A stretch of DNA of 64,000 nt, from assembly GCA_951640165.1 (NCBI GenBank), contig OX621263.1, forward strand, positions 13,646,001 to 13,710,000. The letters are read 5' to 3'. The translations under genes were made by a program, and so were the position numbers. Source of the stretch: Pseudoips prasinana (Eukaryota; Arthropoda; Insecta; Lepidoptera; Nolidae). This document shows positions 30,022-40,519 of the stretch, in pieces (position 1 is the stretch's first letter; each line of letters starts with the position of its first letter). The notes beneath the pieces are model-generated. The model was not told the DNA's origin and did not search any database. It saw nothing but the letters and a program-made list of their open reading frames with translations.

Positions 30022-30150
30022 CGAATGCGATAATTTTAAGATTGAATGAAGTAATTGTATTAGCTGCAATTTTGAAACTACTAAATTCTCGCAGCTTCAA
30101 AATTGAAGCAAATTCGATTAATTCATTCAATTTTAAAATTATAGCAATCG
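30022..30150. repeat. Long imperfect hairpin (about 55-bp arms)
   Basis: CGAATGCGATAATTTTAAG... to GCAATTTTGAAA (30022-30077) pairs with CTTCAAAATTGAAGC... to TTTTAAAATTATAGCAATCG (30093-30150) at roughly 80 percent or better, with a loop of about 15 nt. It could be a MITE or a small-RNA precursor. No second copy was found in the window. Confidence 0.65.
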
Positions 30151-30175
30151 GTATTTGTTATAGCAGTTACACAAT

Positions 30176-30378
30176 AAATAATAATAATATCCTGTGACAT
30201 TATTTAATACACACGGCCATCTGATCCCAAATTAAGCAGAGCTTATACTATGGAAACCAGATAACTAATATACTACATAATATACTACTTTTAGACTCAG
30301 GACAAACAGACATGTTCATGCACACAAACATCTGTCCTAGGTGGGAATCGAACCGACGACCTCCAGCGTGAAAAGCAA
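30176..30378 (-). mobile_element. SINE-B copy, head truncated
   Basis: ATATCCTGTGACATTATTTA, the module inverse GCAGAGCTTATACTATGGAA and a partial head ending GCGTGAAAAGCAAA. A second small tail piece (ATATCCTGGAAGATTATTCA) follows at 30386. Confidence 0.8.
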
Positions 30379-30478
30379 AAAAAATATCCTGGAAGATTAT
30401 TCATACACGACCATATTTGATAGTCACATCATACGTGTAAATATTATTAAATTAGAGACAATTTAAATTAAACAATAA

Positions 30479-30825
30479 TGGGGCTATGCTTGGAGTTTCA
30501 AATTATAATAAATCGAATCAGAAATGCTAAAATCCGCAGGCGAACCAAAGTAACCGACATAGCCCGAAGAATTGCCAAGCCGAAGTGGCAGTGGGCAGGG
30601 CACATAGCTCGTAGAGCCGACGGCCGCTGGGGCAGAAAGGTACTCGAGTGGCGACCACGAACCGGAAAACCCAGTGTGGGCATGCCCCCTACGAGATGGA
30701 CCGATGATATTGTGAGGGTCGCTGGGAGTCGCTGGATGCGGATAGCGTAGGACCGGCAATTGTGGAGATCTTTCGGGGAGGCCTTTGTCCAGCAGTGGGC
30801 GTCTTTCGGCTGATATCAAGATAAT
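30479..30825 (+). mobile_element. RTE LINE C-terminal fragment
   Basis: The frame reads GLCLEFQ, IRNAKIRRRTKVTDIARRIA, KPKWQWAGHIARRADGRWG, RKVLEWRPRTGKPSVGMP, PTRWTDDIVRVAGSRWMRIA, a TAG, then DRQLWRS and FVQQWASFG with TGA. It is collinear with the last 110 residues of the protein at 53898-55225 and intact through the point where that copy is frameshifted, but has its own stop. The (AATA)n tail runs into SINE-A. Confidence 0.85.
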
Positions 30826-31082
30826 AATAAATAATAATATCTCGGGACAATATCACACAGATCATCCTAGCCCCAAACTAAGCAAAGCTTGTACCATGGG
30901 TACCAGGTGACGATATACATACCTATATAGGATAGATAAATACTTATATACATAGAAAACATCCATGACTCAGAAACAAATATTCGTGCTCATCACACAA
31001 ATATTTGCACTTACCGGGATTCGAACCCAGGACCACCAGCTTCGTAGGCAGGAGCACTACCAACTAGGCTACGGTGACCGTC
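30826..31082 (-). mobile_element. SINE-A copy, full length
   Basis: The inverse of tail, module and head, the latter with GGGATTCGAACCCAGG (31018-31033) and GGCTACGGTGACCGTC at the end. Confidence 0.9.
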
Positions 31083-31239
31083 TAAGATGAAACAATCATT
31101 AGAAATTTGACATATTGCGCTAAACAATTAAAATTAAAATACATTCGATTCAAATTTACCATTGCACTAAATTACATTACACAATTAAAATATAATTACA
31201 GATAACATTATACATGTCATAATTGCCCTTAATTATTTT

Positions 31240-31470
31240 CTCTTCATCTGATCCCAAACTAAGCAAAGCTTGTACTTACTATGGAAACCAGATAACTGAT
31301 ATACTACACATAATACTTTTCTTTAGTAAATACATACTAATATTTATAATTACACCCAGACTCAGGACAAACAGACATGTTCATGGACACAGAAATATCT
31401 GTCCTGAGTGGGAATCGAACCCACGACCTTCGGCGTGAAAGGCAAGTATTTACCCACCACACTAACTACA
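31240..31470 (-). mobile_element. SINE-B copy
   Basis: CATCTGATCCCAAACTAAGC, GGAATCGAACCCACGACC and CGTGAAAGGCAAGTATTTAC. The terminal ATT tail is missing. Confidence 0.8.
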
Positions 31471-31479
31471 CTAATTAGG

Positions 31480-31610
31480 GTGTGATCACTGGGCATGGAC
31501 TACAGACACATGATCACAGACCATGGTTTTAGAGGCCAACGCGATCCTCGCCGGCAATGACCCTACCCTAGCTAACCTGCGACTTTCTCTAGCTACGTAG
31601 ATGGACTACT
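31480..31610. repeat. Dispersed repeat N fragment
   Basis: CGATCCTCGCCGGCAATGAC then CCTACCCTAGCTAACCTGCG, matched inverted near 46530-46560. Function unknown; possibly an LTR or LINE piece. Confidence 0.45.
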
Positions 31611-31892
31611 CACAGAAGAAAAACCAGAAAGAAACTCCAGATTTACTTTTTTCGAAATGACCTATAAATTATTACTATTATATTTAAATGTATTATATTA
31701 TTAATTTGATTTTATAGTTTATCTTTGAAAAATATTGTTATGTTATAAAAAGTAAATTTAAATGAATATTTTAACTAAACATGACATTTATTACTTGCAG
31801 GAAATGTAAAATTGTGTACACCTGTGTGGTTGATTTTTGTGAACTATTTATTTATATTTAAGATCCTCCTTGTACCAAATTTCACGCAATAA
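31611..31892. other. Nothing recognised
   Basis: AT-rich, ends at the LINE tail that follows. Confidence 0.4.
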
Positions 31893-32280
31893 ATATTGAT
31901 TGATTGATTGATTGATTGAACTTTATTGTGGCACATAGGTTACATACGGATGTTATGTTACAAGTTTAGTCCAACTATGACCCGCCATACCGGCATACAA
32001 TATTGGATTGGAAGTAATATGTCATTTAAATACAAATTACAATAATATTATTAAACATGTCAAAATTCATAATACATTTTCTTACATAATAATGTCATTT
32101 AGGTATTCTGTCATATTATAATAACATTTTACATTTAAAAATTTATACAATGTCTGTTTAAATTGTTTCATCTCACTAATTTCTCTAATAGTCTTAGGCA
32201 ATTCATTGTATATGTCAGGAATTAGGTAAAACACACTTTTGTGAAATAAAAAGTGTGTTTTCGTCTTCTTTTCCCTTTTA
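31893..32280 (-). mobile_element. LINE 3' end with a (TCAA)n-type tail
   Basis: The plus-strand edge is (ATTG)n at 31893-31918, the tail of a minus-strand LINE. Further in, a minus frame reads YNELPKTIREISEMKQFKQT then LYKFL (about 32160-32225), the C-terminal signature xLPxxIRxxxxxxxFKxxL of Jockey/CR1-type RTs. The rest of the ORF is missing. Confidence 0.7.
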
Positions 32281-32349
32281 CTTTAATACAGTTTACGTTA
32301 ACAAGGTTAAATAAATGATCCATTACCAATTTTGCGCATGTAAATCATA

Positions 32350-32422
32350 GCCCGGATAGCTCAGTCGGTAGAGCATTGGACTTTTAATCCAAGGGTCCAG
32401 GGTTCAAGTCCCTGTTCGGGCG
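32350..32422 (+). tRNA. tRNA-Lys (UUU), copy 2
   Basis: Identical in sequence to copy 1 over all 73 nt; anticodon TTT at 32383-32385. Followed by GATTCATTTTG, giving a TTTT stop at about 32427-32430. The 5' flank (TTTACGTTAACAAGG, AATAAATGATCCATTAC, TTTTGCGCATG) and the 3' flank (TGTAGCTGTTTCGTTC) match those of copy 3, so copies 2 and 3 arose by tandem duplication of a unit larger than the gene. Probably functional. Confidence 0.97.
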
Positions 32423-32544
32423 ATTCATTTTGTAGCTGTTTCGTTCCAAACGTCAGTCAACAATAGAATATCAGTAACTACTGGCAACTTCTAGACTTCT
32501 GAATGTTACTGATTACTGATTTTTTTTGTTCTAGATTTTTTGGT

Positions 32545-32612
32545 CCGTCCATAGATTTCAACCCAGGACCTCATTTTCTGTAATATATCACGCTACCAGT
32601 AGACCAACAAGG
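32545..32612 (-). mobile_element. SINE-C head fragment
   Basis: The inverse reads TGCCTTGTTGGTCTACTGG then GAGGTCCTGGGTTGAAATC. It is inserted in the duplicated tRNA 3' flank and absent from the matching flank of copy 3. Confidence 0.65.
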
Positions 32613-32761
32613 CATAACATATATCTTTAAATCAATGTCTACAACTATTTACGGATTATTTTTTAACATGTTAGTCTCCGTTATTAAAAATTAATAATTC
32701 AAAAATATTTACTGCACTTAGGCACATTCAAAAACATGCATACAATCGAATTAATAACATG

Positions 32762-33318
32762 TTTTTAGGGTTCCGTAGCCAAATGGCAAAAAACGGAACC
32801 CTCTGTCCGTCCGTATGTCACAGCCATTTTTTTCTGAAACTATAAGAGCTGTACTGTTGAAACTTGGTAAGTAGATGTATTCTGTAAACCGCATTAAGAT
32901 TTTTACACAAAAATAGAAAAATAATAATAATTTTGGGGGCTCCCCATACATAGAACAGAAACTCAATTATTTTTTCATCGAACCTATACATGTGGGGTAT
33001 CTATGGATAGGTCTTCAAAAATGATAATTTCTAAACTGAATATTTTGCGCGAGAGACACTTCCAAAGTGGAAAAATGAGTGTCCCCCCCTGTAACTTCTA
33101 AAATAAGAGAATGATAAAACTAAAAAAATATATATGATCTACATTACCATGTAAACTAACAACGAAAATTGGTTTGAACGAAATCTAGTAAGTAGTTTTT
33201 TTTTAATCCGTCATAAATCGTAAACCGCAATTTACCTTTCATTTAATCAACTGAAATACTTGCTGCTGCGGTACCCTTCATGTGCGAGTCTGACTCGCAC
33301 TCGGCCAGTTTTTTTTAA
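32762..33318 (+). mobile_element. GTTCCGTA-family repeat, full length
   Basis: Starts TTTTTAGGGTTCCGTAGCCA and ends TGCGAGTCTGACTCGCACTC then GGCCAGTTTTTTTT. The interior has AGAGCTGTACTGTTGAAAC and TGCGCGAGAGACAC. About 557 bp, non-coding, and closely similar to 40750-41362. Confidence 0.8.
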
Positions 33319-33319
33319 G

Positions 33320-33545
33320 TGGTTTCAAATACAGTCAACTTCTTTAAGAAATCTATTCCGCGTTGGCGCCAAAACTCTCTTACTCGTAGATTTGGCGCCA
33401 ATGCGGAAAAATACTTCCACATCAATGCATTGTTTCATATTCTTAAAGTGGCATATATTTTTAAAGACGTATTTTTGTATGCATATATGGATTTTTAGAT
33501 ATAAACGTCTTCGACAATGTACACAAGTGAAGGAAATACAATTTA
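33320..33545. repeat. Duplicated tRNA-upstream segment with a GGCGCC palindrome
   Basis: TTCCGCGTTGGCGCCAAA (33356-33373) and an inverted mate (33391-33408) differ at one base, with a 17-nt loop. CATTGTTTCAT and CGTCTTCGACAATGTACAC follow. The same order is found at 34231-34420. Confidence 0.7.
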
Positions 33546-33613
33546 CGTTAACCGAGGAGTATATAAGTGGTTAAATAAATGATCCATAAGCCAATTTGCG
33601 CATATATAGTGTA

Positions 33614-33686
33614 GCCCGGATAGCTCAGTCGGTAGAGCATTGGACTTTTAATCCAAGGGTCCAGGGTTCAAGTCCCTGTTCGGGCG
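33614..33686 (+). tRNA. tRNA-Lys (UUU), copy 3
   Basis: Identical 73-nt sequence to copies 1 and 2; anticodon TTT at 33647-33649, intact arms, internal A and B boxes, TTTT at about 33691-33694. It lies 1264 bp downstream of copy 2 in a duplicated unit, with a transposon (32762-33318) in the spacer. Strict sequence identity with worn flanks argues for selection or recent conversion. Confidence 0.97.
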
Positions 33687-33857
33687 ATTCGTTTTGTAGC
33701 TGTTTCGTTCAAACGTAATTGTCGTATGATAGCTTTTATTACCAGTTATAATATTTTGTCTCCGTTTTAAAAAAAATATGTATTGCACTTAAGTACATGA
33801 TATACATACAATTGAATTAATAACCTTTGTTCAAGTCAAATATACGGTATACATATG

Positions 33858-34240
33858 GTTCAATTCAATTTCTTTATTTGCTCAAAATATGGTAATGAAA
33901 CTGTTAACAAAATAATATACAGTCAATAGTATATTTTGCTGATGGGCATGCAAATACATTGTCAAACTATCTAATACAAATTAAATTAATTACAATGCAG
34001 ATTATCTATGTCAAATATACAGAATTAAATTAAATAACATCATTAATATTAAAATACATTTTAGTTTTGTATGGCAATAGCTCATTAACAGCATAATATT
34101 TTTTCTCCAAAAGCCATGCCTTTAGCCTAGTTTTAAATTTCCCGATAGGTAATAGTTTAAAATCAAAAGGTAAGGCATTAAATATTTTTACACACATCGC
34201 ATAACAATTCTTTGAGAATGGGGTTAAAATACAGTCATTT
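33858..34240 (-). mobile_element. LINE 3' end with (TTGAA)n-like tail
   Basis: The plus-strand edge TTCAATTCAATTTC is the tail. A minus frame reads SKNCYAMCVKIFNALPFDFK, then LLPIGKFKTRLKAWLLEKKY and YAVNE (about 34082-34220). The xLPxxxK...FKxxLKxWL pattern is a LINE RT C-terminus. It separates the two GGCGCC palindrome segments. Confidence 0.7.
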
Positions 34241-34420
34241 CCGCGTTAGCGCCAATACCTCCCAAGTTTTGGCGCCATCGCGGAAAAAAAGACATCAAGG
34301 CATTGTTTCATTACTGAAGGTGGGTTATTTTTATGACGTATTATCATAATTAATTATGGTGGAGTTTTAGACATTCACGTCTTCGACAACGTACACATGT
34401 TACCGTGAATTAATTGACGA
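34241..34420. repeat. Second copy of the tRNA-upstream segment, no tRNA
   Basis: TTCCGCGTTAGCGCC and GGCGCCATCGCGGAA, then GGCATTGTTTCAT and CGTCTTCGACAACGTACAC. It matches 33320-33545 but is not followed by a tRNA-Lys, so this copy either lost it or never had it. Confidence 0.65.
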
Positions 34421-34461
34421 AAACAATGCATAATTAATGTTAAATTCATATGCATACCAAG

Positions 34462-34672
34462 CATCATCATCTCAGCCAATGTACGTTCATTGCTGGACTA
34501 AAGCCTCCTCAAAGAATGGGGGATATGCCATAAAGTTGGTGATTGCAGTATGATGGTCATAGTTCACAGAAAAACGCTGCTGCCCGTTCTCTGGTAGGTA
34601 TTCCCTCGGACGATTTCTACGCCTCCCACGGGATGAGATGGGGTGATGATATTTTATGCCGTTACCACACAA
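34462..34672 (-). mobile_element. Dispersed repeat H, long copy
   Basis: TCAGCCAATGTACGTTCATT and GGACTAAAGCCTCCTC at the left (RTE-like 3' end inverse), then GATTGCAGTATGATGGTCAT and CCCACGGGATGAGATGGGG. The minus frame reads EEALVQQ near the end, echoing the GEAFVQQW end of RTE proteins. Confidence 0.7.
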
Positions 34673-34770
34673 CTATTACATAAATCAATAATAATAATTT
34701 GATTTATCAAATTACTTACACATAAATTAAGAAATCAAGTAATTTTATGATTAAAACAAAATTATAGATA

Positions 34771-34964
34771 CTAGCTATGCCCCGCGGTTTTATCCGCATT
34801 AAACTTAATAAATTATAGCATTTGTGTTACTCCAGGGTGTCAGCTAACTCCATACCAAATTTTATTAAAATAGCTCCAGCCGTTTAGACGTGAAGAAGTA
34901 ACGAACATAAACACTCTTACACTCACAAACTTTCGCCTTTATAATATTAGTAGGATTAGTAAGA
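34771..34964 (-). mobile_element. Helitron-type repeat
   Basis: Left edge CTAGCTATGCCCCGCGG (inverse of hairpin plus CTAG); right edge TTCGCCTTTATAATATTAGT then GGATTAGTAAGA. Confidence 0.8.
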
Positions 34965-35242
34965 TAAGATCTATCCTTAACTTGTACAACCTTCAAATAT
35001 TAGGTTACCTTAAAATACTATACTTAAAAATACCTTAAAAAAGAATTAAAACAGACCATACTTTATAAATTGACAACGTCCGCCGCCCCAACTAATAGAC
35101 AACGATAAATTAACATTTTGCAGAAAACCAATTCTTTTTAATAGCCCTATAACTTTGCTGCCCAATAATTAAGGGAATAAAGCTTGAAGTATAAGGCGAC
35201 AACTTCAGAACGGGCCTTCGATGTCTATTTATTAATTAGCCT

Positions 35243-35312
35243 GTTCGTCTAGTGGTTAGTGATTCTGACTGCTAAGCTAGAGGTCGTGGATTCTATTCCT
35301 ACCTAAGACAAA
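35243..35312 (+). mobile_element. SINE-G head fragment
   Basis: AGCCTGTTCGTCTAGTGGTT, GACTGCTAAGCTAGAGGTCG then TGGATTCTATTCCTACC. tRNA-like, but the B-box is damaged. Confidence 0.7.
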
Positions 35313-35316
35313 TTTT

Positions 35317-35376
35317 ATTATTTTATTTTAAATAATCGTGCTCATAACAGAGCACGATTATTTAAAATAAAATAAT
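35317..35376. repeat. Perfect 27-bp hairpin
   Basis: The arm at 35317-35343 (ending AATAATCGTGCTC) and its exact reverse complement at 35350-35376 flank the loop ATAACA. It sits exactly between the SINE-G head and a minus-strand LINE 3' end. Confidence 0.9.
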
Positions 35377-35377
35377 G

Positions 35378-35890
35378 AAATACACTTTATTGTACACAAA
35401 AAATAAAAGAACATTTAACAATGAAACATTAATTATAATGTACAATGGGCGGTCTTATCGCCTAAAGCGATTTCTTCCAGACAACCTTTGGATGGATAGG
35501 AATTAAATGTCAAAAAAATACCGGGGATGGTGCAACAAAGTGTGGTACATAGATAAAAAAGAAGAAAAGAGATAATTAAAAAGATATGCTATAAAAATAT
35601 GCTAATGATCATATTATTATTACACATACAAATACGTAAATAAAATACTATATTATACTATAGATACTATAAATTTAATACTATATTAAAATACTATATT
35701 CATATAAAATAAATTAATAATTATTATGATAGAGACAGATAGTGGTCATTCACAAGTTTTTTGAAGCTGAATATACGAGTATTCTGAGAGCATTTAATAG
35801 AAAATGGTAACTCATTCCACAAACGAGCTGCTTGGACTGCAAATGATTTGTCCATAAAGATGGAAGAGTGCGCTGGAAAGTGCAATTTAA
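35378..35890 (-). mobile_element. LINE 3' end, Jockey/CR1-type
   Basis: Left edge AATACACTTTATTGTACAC; 3' UTR words GGCGGTCTTATCGCC and TTCTTCCAGACAACCTTTGG. A minus frame reads SSIFMDKSFAVQAARLWNEL then PFSIKCSQNTRIFSFKKLVN (about 35745-35870), an RT C-terminus. Related UTR at 50600. Confidence 0.75.
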
Positions 35891-36635
35891 GTTTTTCTGA
35901 TGATCTTAAAAGCCTCGAATGTGTGTCACAAAGGAATTCAAAACGTTATTTAAGATATGAAGGAGTAGTGGGGTTGAAAAGTATATTGAATTATTCGTTC
36001 TGTGATTATTTGTTCTATGTCTGGGTGTAATATGTATGTATTTAGACATAAGTATGTTTAACAGTAAGTACGTATAAAAGTTTTAACATAAGATAATATA
36101 AAAAAATAATATTTCATAAAAATAACATAAAACAATAACAATAATAGGTGCATACAATAACAGTTAAATGCAAAACATTCATTTTTTTTTCATTTATTAA
36201 TTCGTTAACAATATACATTGTGTTCAATACAATTCACTTATAACTAGCAGTTTTCAATTACATGAATACAATACATAATTACATGAACAGTCAATAATAT
36301 AAAATAACATTAAATAAAATAAAACACACTAAGAACTTTCGCAATAAAATTAACCAGTGTTTTTACATAATAAAATTATTAGCTTGTTACAACATAATAT
36401 GTATATTTTACAATCAAATGTTGTAGCTAGCACCTTAGTTAAGTTATTCAGAGATAACTTGTATAAAAGGCGCTAGGTCAAGGTTTTAACTTCACTTTGG
36501 TTCTTAAATGACCAACTAACATTTAAGTACAATAAGTCTCTTGATCACTTGATCATTCTAGAAACTTACATAGATTATCAAGGAAATGCTAGGTAGGTAC
36601 TTCTTATGAATAAATATTTCATAAGTATATATGTA
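35891..36635. other. No gene; low-complexity AT and tRNA flank
   Basis: A T-run with TCATTTATTAATTCGTTAAC at 36183-36210 looks like another minus-strand retroelement 3' edge but has no coding remnant. The last 170 bp resemble the 5' flank of tRNA copy 1. Confidence 0.4.
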
Positions 36636-36708
36636 GCCCGGATAGCTCAGTCGGTAGAGCATTGGACTTTTAATCCAAGGGTCCAGGGTTCAAGTTCCTG
36701 TTCGGGCG
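36636..36708 (+). tRNA. tRNA-Lys (UUU), copy 4, one T-stem change
   Basis: 73 nt, anticodon TTT at 36669-36671. It differs from copies 1-3 by C to T in the T stem (CAAGTTCCTG for CAAGTCCCTG), turning the innermost G-C pair into G-U; the fold is still sound. GGTTAATGTTTTATT downstream supplies TTTT. The 5' flank shares TATGAATAAATATTTCATAA-like sequence with copy 1, so copies 1 and 4 form a second duplicated pair about 8.4 kb apart. Confidence 0.95.
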
Positions 36709-38171
36709 GTTAATGTTTTATTATTACATTTGACTTAGTTTTAACTGCTTATGATTAAATTAACATACAAAATATGTTGTAATAATTATTTTTTTATTGG
36801 TTATTATCATAGCGTTATTTTTATCAGTCTTCATTAGATTAAAATGTCAATATGTCAACTGATCCAGTTTACCTACTTCAGTTATCGAGTTCATCAATAT
36901 TATTAACATAGATACACGTAGCATAAATAAACGAATGTATTAGTTAAAAAAAATACTTTATAATTTCCTACATTATTGTAATTTTTCGTTTTAATTTATG
37001 GTAAGTTAGTTATCACTGCTTTGCGGACTAAGGTGACTTTGACTTTGACTTTAAATCGATATTATTTTCATTTTTATTTTCATTGATTGATTGTTTTTGT
37101 TTTCATTTGTAGATTATTTTTAAATTATCGTTTTTATATTCTTAGATTTATGTTGTGTGCACCGGCCGTCAATGCAAGCTTTGGTAACTTGCAGGTAGTT
37201 AGAAGAACTTGCGTTTATTTAGTTAATATTAAGATTGTTTTGTGATTACATATTAGGTATAATAAGCGTCATTTTGTAACTAAGCACTTTAATTTAACTA
37301 GTTTTAATTGTTATGGATTTTTGATTGAGAGCAATTGATCTGTAAATATTGTTTTTGTGTTGAAAAGCAAATTACGTTCTTCATAACCTTGTTTTCTTTC
37401 ATAGATATAAAAAGTACTTAAGCCAATAATGTATTATTTTTTTTGATACATAAATATTCTTTAACCGTATTATATATAGTTTTATATATTCATGTGTTGC
37501 TAAGGCATAAGCATATGAAATTTTCAATAATTTTAGTAAATTTACCTACCGTCCAGCGTCCGGTTAATCAGTGCTGACTAAAAATGAAAATAATTAAAAC
37601 CCTTATCAATTAAAAGTCATTATAACCCAGTGAAGCAGTGAAACTAACTGTCAATTAATAAACTTAAAAGTTTCCGAAAAAAATAAAAACAGAATTTTCA
37701 TAATTAGTTCACTGATAGACTTTAAATAAATTAAAAAATACTTTATTTAAAATTCTTTTACAAAAAATGTACTACTCCGTAAAGGATTTTCTTATGGACA
37801 AAAGCATAAAGTAGACCTTATAACAATTGACATTAAACTTAATTGGGAATAATAATTTAATTTATGTAATGAATAGGTAATGTGATAATGTAATGTGATC
37901 TATAACGTAATGTAATATATAATGTTATGTAATCTATAATGTAATGTAATCTTTGTAATGTTAAATGTTTGTTGTTAAATTTGTACACCGACAAAATTGG
38001 TAGAATATGATGATCCTACCTAAACATAAACATCTTCTATGTAGGTACTCGTATTCTGACAAATAAATCTTTCTTTCTTACTAACAACTCGTTACATACA
38101 CGTAAGAAGAACATACAGTTAAACTGATAACCTCCTTCTTTTAATGTGGACATAAATAATTTGGATCTTTT
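36709..38171. other. No gene; AT-rich with a TAATG-type low-complexity run
   Basis: 37865-37967 repeats GTAATGTAATCTATAAT-like words. 38030-38090 (CTATGTAGGTACTCG then AAATAAATCTTTCTTTC) resembles a retroelement 3' end. The rest shows nothing I can support. Confidence 0.45.
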
Positions 38172-38460
38172 TAGGGTTCCGTACCCAAAGGGTAAAACGG
38201 GACCCTATTACTAAGACTTCGCTGTTTGTCTGTCTGTTCGTCTGTCACCAGGCTGTACCTCATGAACCGTGATAGTTGGACAGTTAAAATTTTCACAAAT
38301 GATGTATTTCAGGTCCCGCTATAACAAAAAATACTAAAAAATAAGGTAAACTAATTATTTAAGGGGGCTCCCATACAACAAATGTGAATTTTTGCTCGTT
38401 TTTATAGATAATGATACGGAACCCTTCGTGCGCGAGTCCGACTCGCACTTAGTCGGTTTT
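38172..38460 (+). mobile_element. GTTCCGTA-family repeat, shorter subfamily
   Basis: TTTAGGGTTCCGTACCCAAA, GTCTGTCTGTTCGTCTGTC, CTCATGAACCGTGATAG and TTCGTGCGCGAGTCCGACTC. 289 bp; the interior differs from the 557-bp type but the ends agree. Confidence 0.8.
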
Positions 38461-39102
38461 AATTTAGTCATTACAATACTATGCAAAAATAAATGATTTT
38501 TATTTACGAAGCCAATAGTAGATATTATCTCTATCTCTAAATGATCATTTTTATTGACAAGCCATAATATCAAATTGTGCTCGGTATAAAGTTGCCAGCT
38601 TATAAATAGACAACCTACTAATTCGCTAACAAATCGTCAAAAAACACTTTTTTCATTTTATTTTATGAAGTTGTTATTTTTTATGTTTTTTAATTTCCTT
38701 GGTTGCATCTGTGGTCTTAAAAAACACGATATTTTTTATTGTCCTTTTGATTACACATCTAATTTAAATAAAAGCATGGTTTTATATTTATTGTTTCTTG
38801 TAGTCCCATGAATAGTAATTTAAATAAATATTATATTTTGGTATAACCAGACCATAGAGTTAATGCAGAGGGTCAAATCAATTATTTAAGTAAGTTAATA
38901 TAAAATAGTTATTAGCGAGCACAAATAGTTCAATACTGGACAGACTCGAACCATCTTTCTGGAATTCGCTCGAAATATAATGAATATAAGTAGTTATAAG
39001 TAGATACAAATAAATATATTATATTAAGGATATATAGAAATTTAATTTCATGAAGGAATTTATGTATTATATAATGAAGAAAGCATAGAAATTACTGAGA
39101 TA
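38461..39102. other. Nothing recognised
   Basis: AT-rich; a 72-codon minus frame (38355-38573) overlaps the preceding repeat and is not supported. Confidence 0.4.
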
Positions 39103-39320
39103 GTCAAAGTCAAAGTAACTTTATTCCGTAAAAAAATTACATTTATGTGGAATCGTCATATTTTTTTTACCCTACCGTGCAGTGCATGACGTGGCAGCTA
39201 CTGAGAAACACTGCCAGAAAACTTAGTAGGAATCCTTTTTAAAAATAAAATATACTTAAGATTAATTACAATCATGTGTGTTGACTCAGAATCAAGATCG
39301 AATAATTATGTTTTTTTTTA
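39103..39320 (-). mobile_element. LINE 3' UTR fragment
   Basis: GTCAAAGTCAAAGTAAC tail edge, TTATGTGGAATCGTCAT, GTGCAGTGCATGACGTGGCA and TTAGTAGGAATCC. Matches the UTR at 49236-49425, where the coding end is still attached. Confidence 0.75.
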
Positions 39321-39710
39321 TACTTGCAGGAGGTATATACTATACTGTAAAGGTGGCACAAAACCAAAAAAATGCACTTATTTATAAAAATTCATTCTGC
39401 CAATTAAGAAGCATAAAACGAGCACTATGCTATACCTAATATAAAAATGCTACCTATACCTATATGAATTATACTATAACTATATCGATTATATTATAAG
39501 TATATTGACTAATTTTATTATTTTAGCTAGAAAACAACCCTGCTAACGGCAGGGAGGAGGATAGTATATACATAAAAAAAACAAAAATGCGTCAGAGCGT
39601 CAGCAGGCCCTTCGGGGACTGGAAATAAAGGAACAAATATTTTAAACCGGCTGATACACGTTTTACAGTACAGTATCTCTAAAATACGACATCTTTTATG
39701 TCATTATAAA
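39321..39710. other. Nothing recognised
   Basis: AT-rich; a short GC patch near 39590 (CGTCAGAGCGTCAGCAGGCC) without identity. Confidence 0.4.
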
Positions 39711-39849
39711 GTTCAGACGCCACCATATCCAGCTTCCCCAATCGATCAAATTTCTTTTATAGATTTTCAACTTTATCACAAAAGTATAAGGTTCACTTTC
39801 AATTGGGAAATTTGACAGATTGGGGTAACTTGATGTCTGGCGTCTGTAC
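39711..39849. mobile_element. M1 MITE (copy c)
   Basis: GTTCAGACGCCACCATATCC left end, AACTTGATGTCTGGCGTCTG right end, 139 bp. Both ends have point changes. Confidence 0.8.
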
Positions 39850-39980
39850 TTAATAATTTACATATAGACTGTTCCAGAATCCTATGTAGCCATATTTTTT
39901 ATTGTTTTTATGAGTACAACAACTAAATATGAATATACATATAATTTTAGCCTAATTGGAACTAAAATGCTACAAAATAT

Positions 39981-40053
39981 CGCCCGAACAGGGACTTGAA
40001 CCCTGGACCCTTGGATTAAAAGTCCAATGCTCTACCAACTGAGCTATCCGGGC
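39981..40053 (-). tRNA. tRNA-Lys (UUU), copy 5
   Basis: 73 nt on the minus strand; anticodon TTT (plus-strand AAA at 40018-40020). One D-loop change from copy 1 (CAGTTGG for CAGTCGG), outside all stems. Downstream on the minus strand ATATTTTGTAGC supplies TTTT. The 5' flank (plus 40054-40100: GCACAAATTTGGTAATGG, TCATTTATTTAA) is the inverse of the flank of copies 2 and 3, so this is an inverted duplicate of that unit. Confidence 0.96.
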
Positions 40054-40519
40054 TATAAACATATTCGCACAAATTTGGTAATGGGTCATTTATTTAATCT
40101 CTAACTCTTTTGTTCTAGTAAATTGTATTACATGTTATCAAGTCCTCAATAGCCGAGCAACGGTTATGAGTTTATGACGTAGCTGCTATGTTATAATAAT
40201 ATTTTCACACTGTGATTATTTATTTGATTAGTGATTATCATTTTATTAATTAATATTATAATTCTATAATAATATATAGGGCAGGAGAATTATTAAAGAT
40301 GCATTCTTTGTACGACGCCGCGACGGTAGATAAGATCGTTACTCTGTTCGATTAAATATTGTGTGTGGAAAATATCTCGGAGTTTTAATGTGCAGAACCT
40401 ACGAGTGCGTAATATACAGCAAAAGAAGACGAAAAAAGTTCGGTTTTCTTCTACGGGTCCAGTCCAGTAAGCTAGGAAGCCGTGTTGTTTCTGGCCTAGA
40501 ATGAATAACAGGGCCACCC
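40054..40519. other. No gene; tRNA flank and unassigned sequence
   Basis: The first 60 bp are the shared tRNA flank. A 74-codon minus frame (40293-40517) has no recognisable domain. Confidence 0.4.
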
